64,000 bases of DNA from Tenuifilum sp. 4138str (lineage in GTDB: Bacteria > Bacteroidota > Bacteroidia > Bacteroidales > Tenuifilaceae). The stretch lies in assembly GCF_041102575.1 (NCBI RefSeq), contig NZ_JBGCUE010000007.1, forward strand, positions 62,001-126,000. Reading direction: 5' to 3'. Positions 10,586-19,655 of this stretch are shown here, piece after piece (position 1 is the first letter of the stretch; each line of letters begins with the position of its first letter). The position numbers and the translations under genes were made by a program. The notes beneath the pieces are model-generated. The model ran no database searches. It was not told where the DNA came from and was given only the letters and a program-made list of their open reading frames with translations.

Positions 10586-12709
10586 TTAACTTTCTCCTCT
10601 ACTCATTTCTAAGTAAACTGTTGAACCTTTAATAACAGGTTCGCCGGGGTTTGCCGACTGTGAGCGCACGGTGCCTCGTCCCTTGGCCACAACCCTTAAC
10701 CCTAAGCTTTCCAGCTGGTAAATGGCATCGCGTAATCCCATTCCAACCACATTTGGTACTTTGCTTTTTGCTAAACGAATTGGATTTGTAACTATTTTAG
10801 TGCTATCGCGCTGAACGGTTACCCAATCGGTCCTTTTCCCATTGCCATCAAAGGGTATGTCGAGCTCATCCATTACATACTCAAGCTTTGACAATTGCCC
10901 AGTTTTGGCTTGTGGTAAATCCTTTAGTTTATCGCCCTTAATATCGCTAAACCACTCAGGACTAGTAGCAAAGACCTTATCGGAAATCTCCTTGAAAATG
11001 GGTCCAGCCACCACATTACCATAGTAAACGCTATTTGAAGGAGAGTTCACAACAACAATACATGAGTATTTTGGGTCTTCGGCTGGGAAGTAGCCTACAA
11101 ACGAGGCCTGGTAGCTAACTCGCCCTCCCGATTTGTAACCCTTACGTCCCTTGGCTATTTGGGCAGTACCCGTTTTACCTGCTATTTTGTACCTTGGATT
11201 TTTAAGGTTGATTGCTGTACCACTTTCAACAACTCCCTCCAGCACCTCATGTACCTTTTTAAGGGTGGAACGCGAGCAAATGGACGATTGGATTACCTGT
11301 GGCGGAAAACTCTCAACCACCTGTCCGTGCTTTAGGTATGCTTTTACCAGCCGGGGTTTAACCATGCGGCCATTATTGGCAATGGCGTTGTAGAAGGTAA
11401 GGATTTGCAGGGGGGTAAGACGAATCTCATACCCGATGCTCATCATGGGCATCGATAGGCCAGACCAACCCTTATCGCCCGGGAACCGGATTTGGGGCTT
11501 TATCTCGCCCGGTATGATAATACCCGTTGGCTCGTTCAGCTTTAGCTCATAGAGCTTTTTTACAAAATCTTTCTCCTTGCCCTTGAACACCTTTTGAACC
11601 AGCTTTATTACACCCACATTCGACGAAACCTCAAAAACCTCCTTAACGGTAATCTTCCCATGACCGTCCTCCTTTGAGTCGGAAATCACATGGTCGTATA
11701 GCTGTAGTTTTCCCTTGCCGGTATTTACCGTATCGTTGAGGTTAATATCGCCCTCCTCGAGCAGGGCAATTAGGGTGGCAGTTTTGATAGTTGATCCGGG
11801 CTCAGTGCTTTCGCCCACGGCGTAGTTGTAAACCTCCTCGTAGGTTCCATCCTCATTGCGCCGGAGGTTAGCAATGGCTTTAATATCGCCGGTGGCCACC
11901 TCCATCACTATGGCGCAACCATGACCTGCGCCATGCCCTTCAAGGTGTTTGCGCAATGCCGCCTCAGCCACATCCTGTAGCTGCACATCAAGGGTGGTAA
12001 GAATATCAACGCCGTCTTCGGGTTCAACCTTGTTCATGCTATTTACCTCAACCCATGTATTGCCGGGTATCCGGGCATGAACACGCAATCCATTTCTGCC
12101 TCTTAGCACTGGGTCAAGCGCTTTTTCAATCCCAACAACCCCTCCATTGAGGTTTACTATACCAAGGGTGCGGGCTGCCATGGAGTTGTGCGGAAGCATT
12201 CGCTTGTTTACCTGTTCGGCAATGAACCCACCCTTGTTCTCCCCCAAGCGCAGCAACGGGAATTTCGATATTTCCTGTAGCTCAAGGTAATTTACCTTAC
12301 GAGGTGCTATGGGGTAGTAGCGGCGATTCTTAGCATACTTGCGGGCATTGGTAAGCTCAGAGCGGTACGAGTACCACGACCGGTCGCCAAAGAATTGCGA
12401 TAGGCATATTGCCAGTGAGTCGATATTAGCTTTGAACACCGAGTCGGTTAGGCCGGCTGCCAGCAAATCCATGCGGAGGTCGAAGTATGGTACCGATGTG
12501 GCCAATACTCTGCCATCGGCAGCAAGGATATCGCCTCTGTTGGCCTCAACAAGTATATCGCGGTAGGTTATCTTTTTTGCTTTCTCCCTGAGTTCGTGCC
12601 CATCAACTACCTGTATGAAAACAATTTTGAAAACGATACCTATACCCACTAGTAGCAGTAGGATGTAAATTCCTGCAATCCGAATTAGTATGTTGTTCTT
12701 TACTGTCAT
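10586..12709 (-). CDS. ftsI: Septal penicillin-binding protein (FtsI/PBP3 type) with a PASTA domain
   Basis: Class B transpeptidase that cross-links septal peptidoglycan, partner of FtsW. An N-terminal membrane helix (about residues 8-28) is followed by a pedestal domain and the transpeptidase domain with the active-site SxxK motif STIK near residue 306, SSN ([10 protein letters not shown]) and KTG ([10 protein letters not shown]). The last 60 residues form one PASTA repeat ([20 protein letters not shown]...). The 707 aa length exceeds E. coli FtsI because of this PASTA end, common in Bacteroidetes. It lies 19 bp after the FtsL-like gene. Confidence 0.95.
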   Translation of the reverse strand: MTVKNNILIRIAGIYILLLLVGIGIVFKIVFIQVVDGHELREKAKKITYRDILVEANRGDILAADGRVLATSVPYFDLRMDLLAAGLTDSVFKANIDSLAICLSQFFGDRSWYSYRSELTNARKYAKNRRYYPIAPRKVNYLELQEISKFPLLRLGENKGGFIAEQVNKRMLPHNSMAARTLGIVNLNGGVVGIEKALDPVLRGRNGLRVHARIPGNTWVEVNSMNKVEPEDGVDILTTLDVQLQDVAEAALRKHLEGHGAGHGCAIVMEVATGDIKAIANLRRNEDGTYEEVYNYAVGESTEPGSTIKTATLIALLEEGDINLNDTVNTGKGKLQLYDHVISDSKEDGHGKITVKEVFEVSSNVGVIKLVQKVFKGKEKDFVKKLYELKLNEPTGIIIPGEIKPQIRFPGDKGWSGLSMPMMSIGYEIRLTPLQILTFYNAIANNGRMVKPRLVKAYLKHGQVVESFPPQVIQSSICSRSTLKKVHEVLEGVVESGTAINLKNPRYKIAGKTGTAQIAKGRKGYKSGGRVSYQASFVGYFPAEDPKYSCIVVVNSPSNSVYYGNVVAGPIFKEISDKVFATSPEWFSDIKGDKLKDLPQAKTGQLSKLEYVMDELDIPFDGNGKRTDWVTVQRDSTKIVTNPIRLAKSKVPNVVGMGLRDAIYQLESLGLRVVAKGRGTVRSQSANPGEPVIKGSTVYLEMSRGES

Positions 12710-12728
12710 GGGACTGCTTTACTAACGG

Positions 12729-13106
12729 TTACTTCAGCTTTTTGGGCGGAACCCTCGATTCAATTAGGCCAAGCCCTTTCTCCTCAACCAGTTTAACCAC
12801 TTCCGACTGTCGGCTTATCGACATGTACTGAGCAGCGGTAGTTATTGATTCGGCACGGAGGTTTTTCACCTCTTTTCGCAACTTGAGTTCAGTTCTTAAA
12901 AGGTTGTTATAGTGGTAGTTGTTAGCAATGTAAATAATGGCCAGCACCACCAAAAAAATAATGTACGGCATTTGGCCCGATACCATCTCATGGGTAAGGA
13001 TTCGGCCACTAATAAAGTCCTTTGCGCCAACCTTTTTCCCTTTCTTGTCCTCGGGCTGCTGCGTTGGTTTTACATCGTCAAATTCCGGTGTGTTTTGCTC
13101 TGTCAT
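12729..13106 (-). CDS. ftsL: FtsL-like division protein
   Basis: Small bitopic protein of 125 aa: a charged cytoplasmic N-terminus, one transmembrane helix (about residues 45-65, MPYIIFLVVLAIIYIANNYH) and a short periplasmic coiled-coil-like part (TELKLRKEVKNLRAESI...). FtsL/DivIC proteins have this shape and bind FtsQ in the divisome. Sequence alone would not identify it; the position between rsmH and ftsI does. Its ATG overlaps the rsmH stop (ATGA junction). Confidence 0.85.
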   Translation of the reverse strand: MTEQNTPEFDDVKPTQQPEDKKGKKVGAKDFISGRILTHEMVSGQMPYIIFLVVLAIIYIANNYHYNNLLRTELKLRKEVKNLRAESITTAAQYMSISRQSEVVKLVEEKGLGLIESRVPPKKLK

Positions 13107-14002
13107 AACCTTTCCCCAATTCTAAGTTTGGCGCTTCTGGCGCGATTGTTTGCCAAACACTCCTCCTCGGTGGGAGTAATCACCTTTTTATTCACCTGCT
13201 CAAAGGGGGTGGGCCTGTTGCCCATGAGGTCCTTGCTATCAGTCCCCTCAATATTCCCGTAGCGCAGGTAGTTCTTTACCATCCTATCCTCAAGCGAGTG
13301 GTACGATATTACCACTAACCTACCTCCCGGTAAAAGGCACTTGGATGAGTTCTCAAGCATCGCCTTTAGGCTTTCCATCTCGCGGTTAACCTCAATGCGT
13401 ATAGCCTGAAACACCTGTGCCAATACCTTATTCTGTATCTTAAAGGGTACTAAGGGTTTTAGAATGGCGAGTAACTGGTCGGCAGTTTCAATCTTTTGGC
13501 TTTCGCGTGCCTTAGCAATTACCGATGCCATTTTCCCTGCACCCTGTACCTCGCCGTATAGCTTCAGTATTCTGGCCAGTTCCTCTACCGGGTAATCGTT
13601 TACCACTTTCTGTGCGGTAAGCCTGGCGTTCCGGTTCATTCGCATATCGAGCGCTCCTTCGAATCGGAACGAGAAGCCCCTCTCAGGGCTATCGAGGTGA
13701 TGCGACGATACTCCCAGGTCGGCAAGGATGCCATTTACCCGATCAATGCCGTGGTAGCGCAGGAAGTTTCGGAAATACCTGAAATTGCTTCGGATTAACA
13801 TGAAACGGCTATCGTCAATGGCATTCTTTAGTGCCTCCTCATCCTGGTCAAAGGCTATGAGACGGCCTTTCCTACCAAGTTTTTCCAGAATGGCGCGTGA
13901 ATGTCCACCTCCCCCAAAAGTTAGGTCAACATACACACCATTGGGGCTGATGTTCAGCCCCTCAATGCTCTCGGTAAGCAGTACTGGAACGTGGTAGGCC
14001 AT
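13103..14002 (-). CDS. rsmH: 16S rRNA (cytosine-1402 N4)-methyltransferase RsmH (MraW)
   Basis: SAM-dependent methyltransferase modifying C1402 of 16S rRNA in the decoding centre. The N-terminal HVPVLLTESIEGL, the SAM loop DLTFGGGGHSRAIL, the ADLGVSSHHLDSPERGFSF block and the C-terminal YHSLEDRMVKNYLR are all standard for the family. Length 299 aa, ATG at 14002, directly abutting the mraZ stop. As in most bacteria it is the second gene of the cluster. Confidence 0.97.
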   Translation of the reverse strand: MAYHVPVLLTESIEGLNISPNGVYVDLTFGGGGHSRAILEKLGRKGRLIAFDQDEEALKNAIDDSRFMLIRSNFRYFRNFLRYHGIDRVNGILADLGVSSHHLDSPERGFSFRFEGALDMRMNRNARLTAQKVVNDYPVEELARILKLYGEVQGAGKMASVIAKARESQKIETADQLLAILKPLVPFKIQNKVLAQVFQAIRIEVNREMESLKAMLENSSKCLLPGGRLVVISYHSLEDRMVKNYLRYGNIEGTDSKDLMGNRPTPFEQVNKKVITPTEEECLANNRARSAKLRIGERL

Positions 14003-14467
14003 TTACTCATCCTTTAAAGGTGTTGATCCCAGTATTCGTTCAGCCAGATTGGCAAAATCGGACGAGCCCAGCTGTGCCGATTCGTACTTTTCCTTTGCCC
14101 AAATCTCAATCTTACCGTTCATCCCGGCCATCACAATATCGCGACCAATTCCAACCATCTCCAGCAAACGTTTTGGCAATAGCAACCTACCATTTGAATC
14201 GAGGGTTACCTCGGCTGTACCCCTGAAAAACTCCCTGATGAACAGGTTATGCTCCTTGTTGTAGGGGTTTGTGTTCCGGCGTATTATCGCCGTTTGATGC
14301 TCCCACTCCTCTATGGGGTAAAGCACTAAGCACTCCTCGTAAATGTCCTTTTTCACAACAAACCTATCGGGCGATTCAGACTTCACCTGCTTACGAAGCG
14401 ATGAGGGGAAGAGGACGCGCCCCTTCTCATCAACCTTGCACTCGTAATCGCCGATAAATGTGGACAT
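14003..14467 (-). CDS. mraZ: Transcriptional regulator MraZ
   Basis: DNA-binding protein with two SpoVT-AbrB-like MraZ repeats; it binds repeats upstream of its own gene and controls the division cluster. Both halves are visible: FIGDYECKVDEKGRVLFPSSLR and, about 75 residues later, GTAEVTLDSNGRLLLPKRLLE. The frame opens at a TTG (14485), but the ATG at 14467 (MSTFIGDYECK) gives the standard N-terminus and 154 aa. First gene of the minus-strand cluster; the operator at 14510-14543 lies about 45 bp upstream. Confidence 0.96.
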   Translation of the reverse strand: MSTFIGDYECKVDEKGRVLFPSSLRKQVKSESPDRFVVKKDIYEECLVLYPIEEWEHQTAIIRRNTNPYNKEHNLFIREFFRGTAEVTLDSNGRLLLPKRLLEMVGIGRDIVMAGMNGKIEIWAKEKYESAQLGSSDFANLAERILGSTPLKDE

Positions 14468-14509
14468 TGTGTTTTCAGTTTTCAATTTGTAAAAATATAC
14501 AATAAAATT

Positions 14510-14543
14510 CCACTTTCAACCACTTTTTCCCACTTTTTTACAC
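14510..14543 (-). promoter_or_regulatory. Putative MraZ operator: four direct repeats at 10-bp spacing
   Basis: On the minus strand the sequence reads GTGT-N6-GTGG-N6-GTGG-N6-GTGG. On the plus strand the cores are at 14510-14513, 14520-14523, 14530-14533 and 14540-14543, exactly 10 bp apart. MraZ is known to bind TGGG-type direct repeats with 10-bp periodicity upstream of mraZ, so the site fits autoregulation. A TATATTTT stretch (minus strand, 14492-14499) is one mismatch from the Bacteroidetes -7 box TAnnTTTG and would place the promoter next to the operator; that part is tentative. Confidence 0.75.
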
Positions 14544-14747
14544 TTTGTTAATAACTTTTTTGGTTGACGGTCAGAAAATTATGTTGAAATCCCTGTAATT
14601 GTTGATGATTGGAATGTGGCAGATGATTTTTGATTTTGGTTGATAAGTTGTGTAACCACTAGTACCCTTCCACTAAGTAATGTTTTAGTGGAATAAAAAT
14701 TCTACACCCAATGTCGTTTAGATAAAAGGGAATAAAAGAAAAAAGGG

Positions 14748-14882
14748 GTGCTTCGGCAGCACTCAGCATGACAAAGGGAGTGAGGGAGTCAATGGTGTTG
14801 CCATTCCGAGTTTATCGAGGAATCTCATTATAAAAGTGAAGAAGGTACAAAGGGATGTTTCGGCAGTGCTCAGCATGACATC
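14748..14882. repeat. REP-like short palindromic repeats (three copies)
   Basis: Three copies of short repeats occur at about 14748-14773, 14801-14828 and 14852-14881. Two read as a CTTCGGCAG..CTCAGCATGACA type and one as CATTCCGAG..CGAGGAATCTC. The same families recur at 15541-15570, 16355-16384, 16411-16435, 39584-39612, 40785-40853, 40970-40993 and 63570-63950, in both orientations and only between genes. Each copy is an imperfect palindrome around an AGC/GCT core. Confidence 0.7.
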
Positions 14883-14902
14883 AGGGCTAAATTCTCTTCT
14901 GC

Positions 14903-15018
14903 TAACAACCAACAACCATCAACTATCAACTAAACTGGTATCACAGAGTTACACAATGTAACACGGTGTTACACAGATTTTATGATGCGGCTATCACGAA
15001 CAACGATTCACTAACAAC
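14903..15018. repeat. Low-complexity tracts with 7-bp period
   Basis: 14903-14934 is built from seven-base units (ACAACCA, TCAACTA) and 14997-15018 from ACGAACA-like units. Between them lies a short stretch with TTACACA/GTAACAC repeats. No reading frame with coding character is present. Together with 14544-14747, which holds only AT-rich sequence upstream of the mraZ operator, this makes the region gene-free. Confidence 0.6.
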
Positions 15019-15135
15019 CTAGACGACCCCTCTAAATCTCCCCTGAGAGGGGAGACTTTAGCCCTGCAATAAGGTCACCCAATTGTTTCACCCCTCTCCT
15101 GTCATGAGAGGGGCTAGGGGTGAGGTCAATTCCAC
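15019..15135 (+). repeat. Repeat family R2, copy 1
   Basis: A unit of about 115 bp holding two nested hairpins: TCTCCCCTGAGAGGGGAGA and a CCCTCTCCT..GAGAGGGG arm pair separated by GCCCTGCAATAAGG. Near-identical copies occur at 16050-16165 in the same orientation and at about 39918-40035 and 40347-40465 in the opposite orientation. It has no coding potential. Confidence 0.75.
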
Positions 15136-15147
15136 GAACAACGATCG

Positions 15148-15500
15148 CCGCTTCCCGCCCCGTAGGGGCGTAATATTTGTAACCCAATGATTACTCCCAT
15201 GTATTGCGATGCACGCAATGCTTTTTCCAAATTGCAACACTGGAACGTTGCATCGCAACGGGAAAGCATGGCAAAGAACCTTTACACGTTCTTTCTTGTT
15301 TTGATACAAGAAAGAACCAAAGAAAATCAAGGCTGAAAAGCCCGACCCGATGGGTGCCCCGTGGGTGGAACTGCCACGCGATACTATTCGCCACGCCTGT
15401 GGCGTGACTCATGTGGTATCGCTTCCAAAGCCCACCGCCACGTTCCACCCCCGACCCATTGCCGGGTTAGGCTTTTATGCCACTGCATATGTAACTCGGT
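15148..15500 (+). repeat. Repeat family R1, copy 1
   Basis: A roughly 340-bp structured unit starting with the hairpin GCCCCGTAGGGGC. It also contains TTCTTTCTTG..CAAGAAAGAA (11-bp arms), a GGCTGAAAAGCC hairpin and GCCACGCCTGTGGC. Short open frames on both strands reflect the repeat and not genes, because the same frames recur in every copy with indels. Other copies: 15641-15985 and 16180-16330 (same orientation), about 39670-39915, 40098-40345 and 40527-40775 (opposite), and the window end at 63975. Confidence 0.75.
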
Positions 15501-15572
15501 GTTGGTTGAGGAATTGCATTAAAGAAGAGTTGAAGGTACTAAGAGATGCTTCGACTAGCTCAGCATGACAAT

Positions 15573-15640
15573 AGTTTTACGAACAACGAACAACGAACAA
15601 CGAACAACGAACAACGAACAACGAGCAACGAACAACGATC
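15573..15640. repeat. Heptanucleotide tandem repeat (ACGAACA)n
   Basis: About eight near-perfect copies of the seven-base unit ACGAACA, with one interior variant (ACGAGCA), lie exactly between R1 copies 1 and 2. It is the longest of several 7-bp-period tracts in the window. Confidence 0.85.
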
Positions 15641-15985
15641 GCCGCTTCCCGCCCCGTAGGGGCGTAATATTTGTAACCCAATGATTACTCCCATGTATTG
15701 CGAAGCACGCTATGACATTCCAAAGAGCAACACTGAAGCGTTGCATCGCAACGGGAAAGCATGGCAAAGATCCTTTACACGTTCTTTCTTGTCTTGATAC
15801 AAGAAAGAACCAAAGAAAATCAAGGCTGAAAAGCCCAACCCGATGGGTTCCCCGTGGGTGGAACTGCCACGCGATACTATTCGCCACGCCTGTGGCGTGA
15901 CTCATGTGGTATCGCTTCCAAAGCCCACCACCACGTTCCACCCCCCCCACCCATTGTCGGGTCAGGCTTTTATGCCACCGCTTGC
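15641..15985 (+). repeat. Repeat family R1, copy 2
   Basis: Close to identical with copy 1 over most of its length, including the TTCTTTCTTG..CAAGAAAGAA hairpin and the GCCACGCCTGTGGC hairpin; it differs by scattered substitutions and a C-run at about 15942-15951. It is followed by a linker (about 15986-16049) that recurs inverted in the 39.6-40.8 kb block. Confidence 0.75.
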
Positions 15986-16049
15986 TTCTTCCGCACCATT
16001 CTCTCTCAGCGATAAGGTCTGGGATGAAGCCGTTTCTCACGAACAACCT

Positions 16050-16165
16050 AGATGACCCCTCAATATCTCCCCTGAGAGGGGAGACTTTAGCCCTGCAATA
16101 AGGTCTCCTAAATGCTTCTCCACTCTCCTATCAGGAGAGGGGCGGGGGTGAGGTCAATTCCACGA
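16050..16165 (+). repeat. Repeat family R2, copy 2
   Basis: Second direct copy of the nested-hairpin unit found at 15019-15135, with the same GAGAGGGGAGACTTTAGCCC core. It is followed by a short ACGAAAAACGAACAACG tract and by partial R1 copy 3. Confidence 0.75.
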
Positions 16166-16179
16166 AAAACGAACAACGT

Positions 16180-16330
16180 TTCCAGCCCCGTAGGGGCTAA
16201 ACATTTGTAACCCTATGGCTACTCCCACATGAATAGCGATGCACGCTATGGTATTCCAAAGAGCAACACTGAAGCGTTGCATCGCAATGGGAAAGCATGG
16301 CAAAGAGTGATTGCCAGAGAACTAACCAAA
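16180..16330 (+). repeat. Repeat family R1, copy 3 (truncated)
   Basis: Starts with the GCCCCGTAGGGGC hairpin and matches R1 for about 130 bp up to the GGGAAAGCATGGCAAAGAG stretch, then departs. REP-like elements follow at 16355-16384, 16411-16435 and 16460-16475. The rest of 16331-16549 shows no gene. Confidence 0.65.
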
Positions 16331-16549
16331 AGAGATGAAAGGATAAAAGGTACAAAGAGATGCTTCGGCTGCGCTCAGCATGACATAGAGCGTAAGGATG
16401 CAAGGGGTATTGTCATTCCGAGCTAGTCGAGGAATCTCATTATAAAAGTAATGGGATACAAAGAGATGCTTCGACGAAATCACCGTGGCTAATAACCTTA
16501 ATTAACCGTCATTGATTCAACACCACTATTAGTTAAGGTTAACGCAAAC

Positions 16550-16583
16550 AAAAAAGGGATATGGATTTAAGAGTCCATATCCC
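16550..16583 (-). terminator. Rho-independent terminator after the isochorismatase-type gene
   Basis: Perfect 10-bp stem GGGATATGGA / TCCATATCCC with an 8-nt loop, preceded on the plus strand by a run of A, which gives the T-tract on the minus strand. It lies 23 bp beyond the stop of the minus-strand gene at 16607. Confidence 0.85.
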
Positions 16584-16606
16584 TCAAATGCCTTACACTG
16601 TTTATT

Positions 16607-17191
16607 CTACTTAACCCCCAAAAATTCCTTGGTACTCATAATCTTGGCATAGCTACGGAGCGTGGCAAGGGTCGATAGGTGAACCATTTTAGCCGGAATG
16701 GTTTCGTTTTCCCACTTCAGATCCTTGGTGGCGCAGGCATCGTGGATAAGGGTTACCTTAAACCCCAAATCGGCGGCAGCGCGCACTGCAGCCTCAACGC
16801 ACATCTGCGTTTGCATGCCACAAATAACCAGCTTTGAAACTTGTTGCCCCTGCAGGTATTCCAGTAAACCCGTATCGACAAAGGCGTTAACAGTGCTCTT
16901 CATGAATACCATTTCACCCTCGGCGGGTTTAACCAGCGAGTAAAACCCTTGCCCCTCAGTGGCATTATGGCCAACATGCACCACCAACTGTTGGGTGTTT
17001 CGGAAATGCTCCAGTACCTTGGCGGCATTCTGTGCAGCCGGTATGGGATTAACCAGCTCCGACTTTCCGCCAGGAAAGTAAAAGTCCTGGATGTCAATTA
17101 TTACAAGGGCCACCCGCGATGTGTCGGGGATTGCCCAGCCTGCCATTGCTATAAGCAATAGGGTGGCAGTGTAAAGTACTCGACGTTTCAT
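16607..17191 (-). CDS. Exported isochorismatase-family cysteine hydrolase
   Basis: Member of the isochorismatase-like (cysteine hydrolase) superfamily, which includes nicotinamidases and other amide or vinyl-ether hydrolases. The triad is recognisable: Asp in VIIDIQDFYF, Lys in VFMKSTVNAF and Cys in GMQTQMCVEAAVRAA. The ATG at 17191 gives a signal peptide (MKRRVLYTATLLLIAMAGWA), so the enzyme should act in the periplasm; the longer frame to 17230 starts at TTG and would bury this signal. 194 aa. The substrate cannot be told from sequence. It has its own terminator and sits 43 bp after a small hypothetical gene on the same strand. Confidence 0.85.
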   Translation of the reverse strand: MKRRVLYTATLLLIAMAGWAIPDTSRVALVIIDIQDFYFPGGKSELVNPIPAAQNAAKVLEHFRNTQQLVVHVGHNATEGQGFYSLVKPAEGEMVFMKSTVNAFVDTGLLEYLQGQQVSKLVICGMQTQMCVEAAVRAAADLGFKVTLIHDACATKDLKWENETIPAKMVHLSTLATLRSYAKIMSTKEFLGVK

Positions 17192-17234
17192 GGATAAATG
17201 TTTTGGTAAATGTAGCAAGAATTTCACCAACCGG

Positions 17235-17474
17235 TTAGTTCATGTAGAAAAAACATGCTCGGCTACTACTGATACTTTGGGGTATTTGCTCCTCGTATAG
17301 TTTCATGTCCAGCTGATCCACAAACAGGTGGTAGAACGACAGCATGCCCTCCGGCAACCGGTTCTGGTTATCCTCATCGAAAAATACTACGAGGTTGTAA
17401 AACCAAAACGGATCGGTGTTCATGTGAATTCGGCCAACATAATCAACCACAATGCTGTTCTTTCCCCTGTACAT
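17235..17474 (-). CDS. Small hypothetical protein
   Basis: 79 aa from an ATG at 17474 preceded by an AAAAAGGG stretch that could serve as a ribosome binding site. The sequence is balanced and acidic (FFDEDNQNRLPEGMLSFYHLF), without signal peptide, membrane helix or a motif I recognise. It precedes the isochorismatase-type gene on the same strand and may share its transcript. Coding is likely but unproven; the alternative is a chance frame. Confidence 0.5.
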   Translation of the reverse strand: MYRGKNSIVVDYVGRIHMNTDPFWFYNLVVFFDEDNQNRLPEGMLSFYHLFVDQLDMKLYEEQIPQSISSSRACFFYMN

Positions 17475-17745
17475 ACCCTTTTTGAAATGGATTTACCTAC
17501 AATTGCAACCTCAAGTTATGGAATAAAAATAACATTGTCAACATTTTAACCAATAAAAAGGGTGATGTTTATCATTAAAAGGGGGAGGGTGAAAAATAAT
17601 ATGAAGGAGAGTTGAGAGAATATTTAAAGTTGGTTAAATAGCTGATTTGATTTACTATACACTTATAACAATTGTGAATAGAGGAGAAAAGTTTACGGTT
17701 AAAAATGATTCTGATAAATATTAGTTAAAATCTCATAAGGAATGG

Positions 17746-17783
17746 ATATAAAAACACCAAAGCCACGCTTTAGGCGTGGCTTT
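17746..17783 (-). terminator. Terminator after tRNA-Leu
   Basis: Perfect stem AAAGCCACGC / GCGTGGCTTT with a 5-nt loop (17759-17783), followed on the minus strand by GGTGTTTTTA. It starts 3 bp past the tRNA-Leu 3' end and so ends the Gly-Leu tRNA transcript. The 17475-17745 stretch before it is AT-rich and shows no gene. Confidence 0.8.
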
Positions 17784-17785
17784 GA

Positions 17786-17872
17786 GTACCCGGAGCGGGA
17801 CTTGAACCCGCACAGCCGCAATGGCCACAGGATTTTAAGTCCTGCGTGTCTACCAGTTCCACCATCCGGGCA
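17786..17872 (-). tRNA. tRNA-Leu (anticodon UAA)
   Basis: 87-nt class II tRNA. Acceptor strands TGCCCGG / CCGGGTA pair with one G-U; the anticodon stem CAGGA / TCCTG encloses the loop CTTAAAA, giving anticodon TAA. The long variable arm and the GGTTCAAGTCC T-arm are present. CCA is not encoded. It lies downstream of tRNA-Gly on the same strand. Confidence 0.95.
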
Positions 17873-17939
17873 GAATGGTTGGCTCTTTAAACTTAAAAAG
17901 TTCAAAGCCTACTTACTTTGAACTTTCCAAAAGAACTTG

Positions 17940-18012
17940 AGCGGAAGACGAGACTCGAACTCGCGACCCTAACCTTGGCAAGGTTATGCTCTACCAACTG
18001 AGCTACTTCCGC
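17940..18012 (-). tRNA. tRNA-Gly (anticodon GCC)
   Basis: 73-nt tRNA with acceptor strands GCGGAAG / CTTCCGC, D-arm AGCTCAGTTGGTAGAGC, anticodon loop TTGCCAA (GCC) and T-arm GAGTTCGAGTCTC. CCA is not encoded. It is 67 bp upstream of tRNA-Leu in the same direction; the two are probably co-transcribed. Confidence 0.96.
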
Positions 18013-18158
18013 AGTATTTCAAACTTAACTTGCACCGTTGTGCTTGTTGTTTGGTGCTGCAAAAATATATCATTTCATTTTTTCTGCAAAATTTTTCTGC
18101 AAAATTTTTTATCCATCCGCTTTTGTTACTTGCAAAGTATTAGGTTGCATTACGTTAA

Positions 18159-19634
18159 TCACCTTAGCAAAAGTTCAAAATCGGTAGTAATGGGTTGGTT
18201 CTTTTCAAGGTCGAACAGGGTTAGCCGGCGCATCTGGTAGTAGTACTGCCAAAAACCGCTGAGGGTGTTTATGTACTTTTGCTTGGCCTGGTCGCGCTCG
18301 GTTTGTGCCACGTTAAGGGTTAGCACATCAATTTTACCTATGAGGAATCGCTGTTTGGTAACCTCGTAGCGGTTCTGTGAAACCAGGTCGGCCTTTTTGG
18401 CAATTTGCACCTGGTCGTCTTGTCGGTTAAACTGCATTACCTTTAGGAACACATCCTGTTCAAAATCGGTAAGGGCCTGATCAACCGTGGTGCGAACAAC
18501 CTCACGGTTCGACTGTGCCATTTTCACCTTTCCGCGACCTAAACCCCAATCGAGAATGGGTACAGTAATTCCAACCCTCACGGTTTGCTGATCCTGTGGG
18601 TCGATGTAAGCATCCTTTAGTTCGGTTGCCCTTTGGGTTAGACCAAATGTGGCAAACAGGTTGGCATTAAGGCCGCGTTCGGCGCGGGCCTGGGCTACAT
18701 CCCTGTCGGCCTCCAGGAGTTGTCTTTGGTAGCTAAGGATTTGAGGGTTATTCTCCTTGGCCAGGGTGAGCACACGGTTAAAATCGAGGTCGAACGATGG
18801 AATGCTATCGGGGAGCACAATTTCCAAATCGTAGCTATCGTTGAGGCCCAGGTACGATTTAAGCCTAATCTTTTTTAGCTGTAAGTCAACCTCTGCCTCG
18901 CTTAGCGCTGTTCCGGCATTCAGGAAGCTCAGCTCCATCTGCAGCAACTCATTCTCGGCAATGGTTCCAATGTTGTATCGGCCTTGAGCAATTTTATACA
19001 GGGTATCGGTATTGGAGTAGTTTAGCTTGGCGGTTTCAAGGTTTTGTTGAGCCATGGCAAGGTCAAAGAATAGCCGCGTGGCTTCCATTGATATGGCCTC
19101 CATGCTTTGGATAAAGGCACGTTTGGCTTCCTCGTACTTAATTGGCTCAATGCGCTTGCTCCATTTAAGCTGATTCATGGCGAAAAGCGGCTGGGAGAAA
19201 CCAATGGAAACAGGTACGCTCATGTATGAGGTGGTTTTATCGGAGCCCAGTAAATCGGTACGTTCCAGGTTGCTTCGTACAAAAATTTGACCTCCGGTTA
19301 AGCCAATATTTTGTGAAAGCGATAAACCGAGCGAGGTGGTATTGGAGTTTTCCTCAATGTAGGTATATGACCCGTCCGGGTTCTGGTACCGTATTAGGGA
19401 GCGGCTGAACTGGGGTATTGTTCCCGTAAGGGTAAGGTTTGGTCTTAGTTCGGCAACGTAGGTTCGGTATTGCCAGTAGGCTGCCCTAAACCGATGCTTG
19501 GCCAGTATGGCTTGTGGCGATTGATCTTTGGCTAGCTGTAGTACCTCATCGTATGTAAGCCTATTAATTGGTTTTTGGGCAAAAAGGTTTACTGCAAAAA
19601 GCAATGGTATTAAAAACGTAATTATTCCTTTCAT
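18159..19634 (-). CDS. TolC-like outer-membrane efflux protein
   Basis: Outer-membrane channel of a tripartite efflux system (OEP family). A signal peptide (MKGIITFLIPLLFAVNLFAQ) is followed by two long helical OEP repeats, each with heptad-rich stretches such as LARAKENNPQ-like segments (LTLAKENNPQILSYQRQ) and DQALTDFEQDVFLKV. Length 491 aa is typical. Third gene of a minus-strand operon after the adaptor (21032-22492) and the permease (19656-21026), 21 bp behind the latter. The exported substrate is unknown. Confidence 0.92.
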   Translation of the reverse strand: MKGIITFLIPLLFAVNLFAQKPINRLTYDEVLQLAKDQSPQAILAKHRFRAAYWQYRTYVAELRPNLTLTGTIPQFSRSLIRYQNPDGSYTYIEENSNTTSLGLSLSQNIGLTGGQIFVRSNLERTDLLGSDKTTSYMSVPVSIGFSQPLFAMNQLKWSKRIEPIKYEEAKRAFIQSMEAISMEATRLFFDLAMAQQNLETAKLNYSNTDTLYKIAQGRYNIGTIAENELLQMELSFLNAGTALSEAEVDLQLKKIRLKSYLGLNDSYDLEIVLPDSIPSFDLDFNRVLTLAKENNPQILSYQRQLLEADRDVAQARAERGLNANLFATFGLTQRATELKDAYIDPQDQQTVRVGITVPILDWGLGRGKVKMAQSNREVVRTTVDQALTDFEQDVFLKVMQFNRQDDQVQIAKKADLVSQNRYEVTKQRFLIGKIDVLTLNVAQTERDQAKQKYINTLSGFWQYYYQMRRLTLFDLEKNQPITTDFELLLR

Positions 19635-19655
19635 ATCAACTTTTTTATGGTAACA

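Noticed and set aside
15088-16426. Open frames of 60-163 codons on both strands, some with similar translations
   Set aside because: They lie in repeat families R1 and R2, recur with frame breaks in each copy and have no coding-like composition or ribosome binding site.
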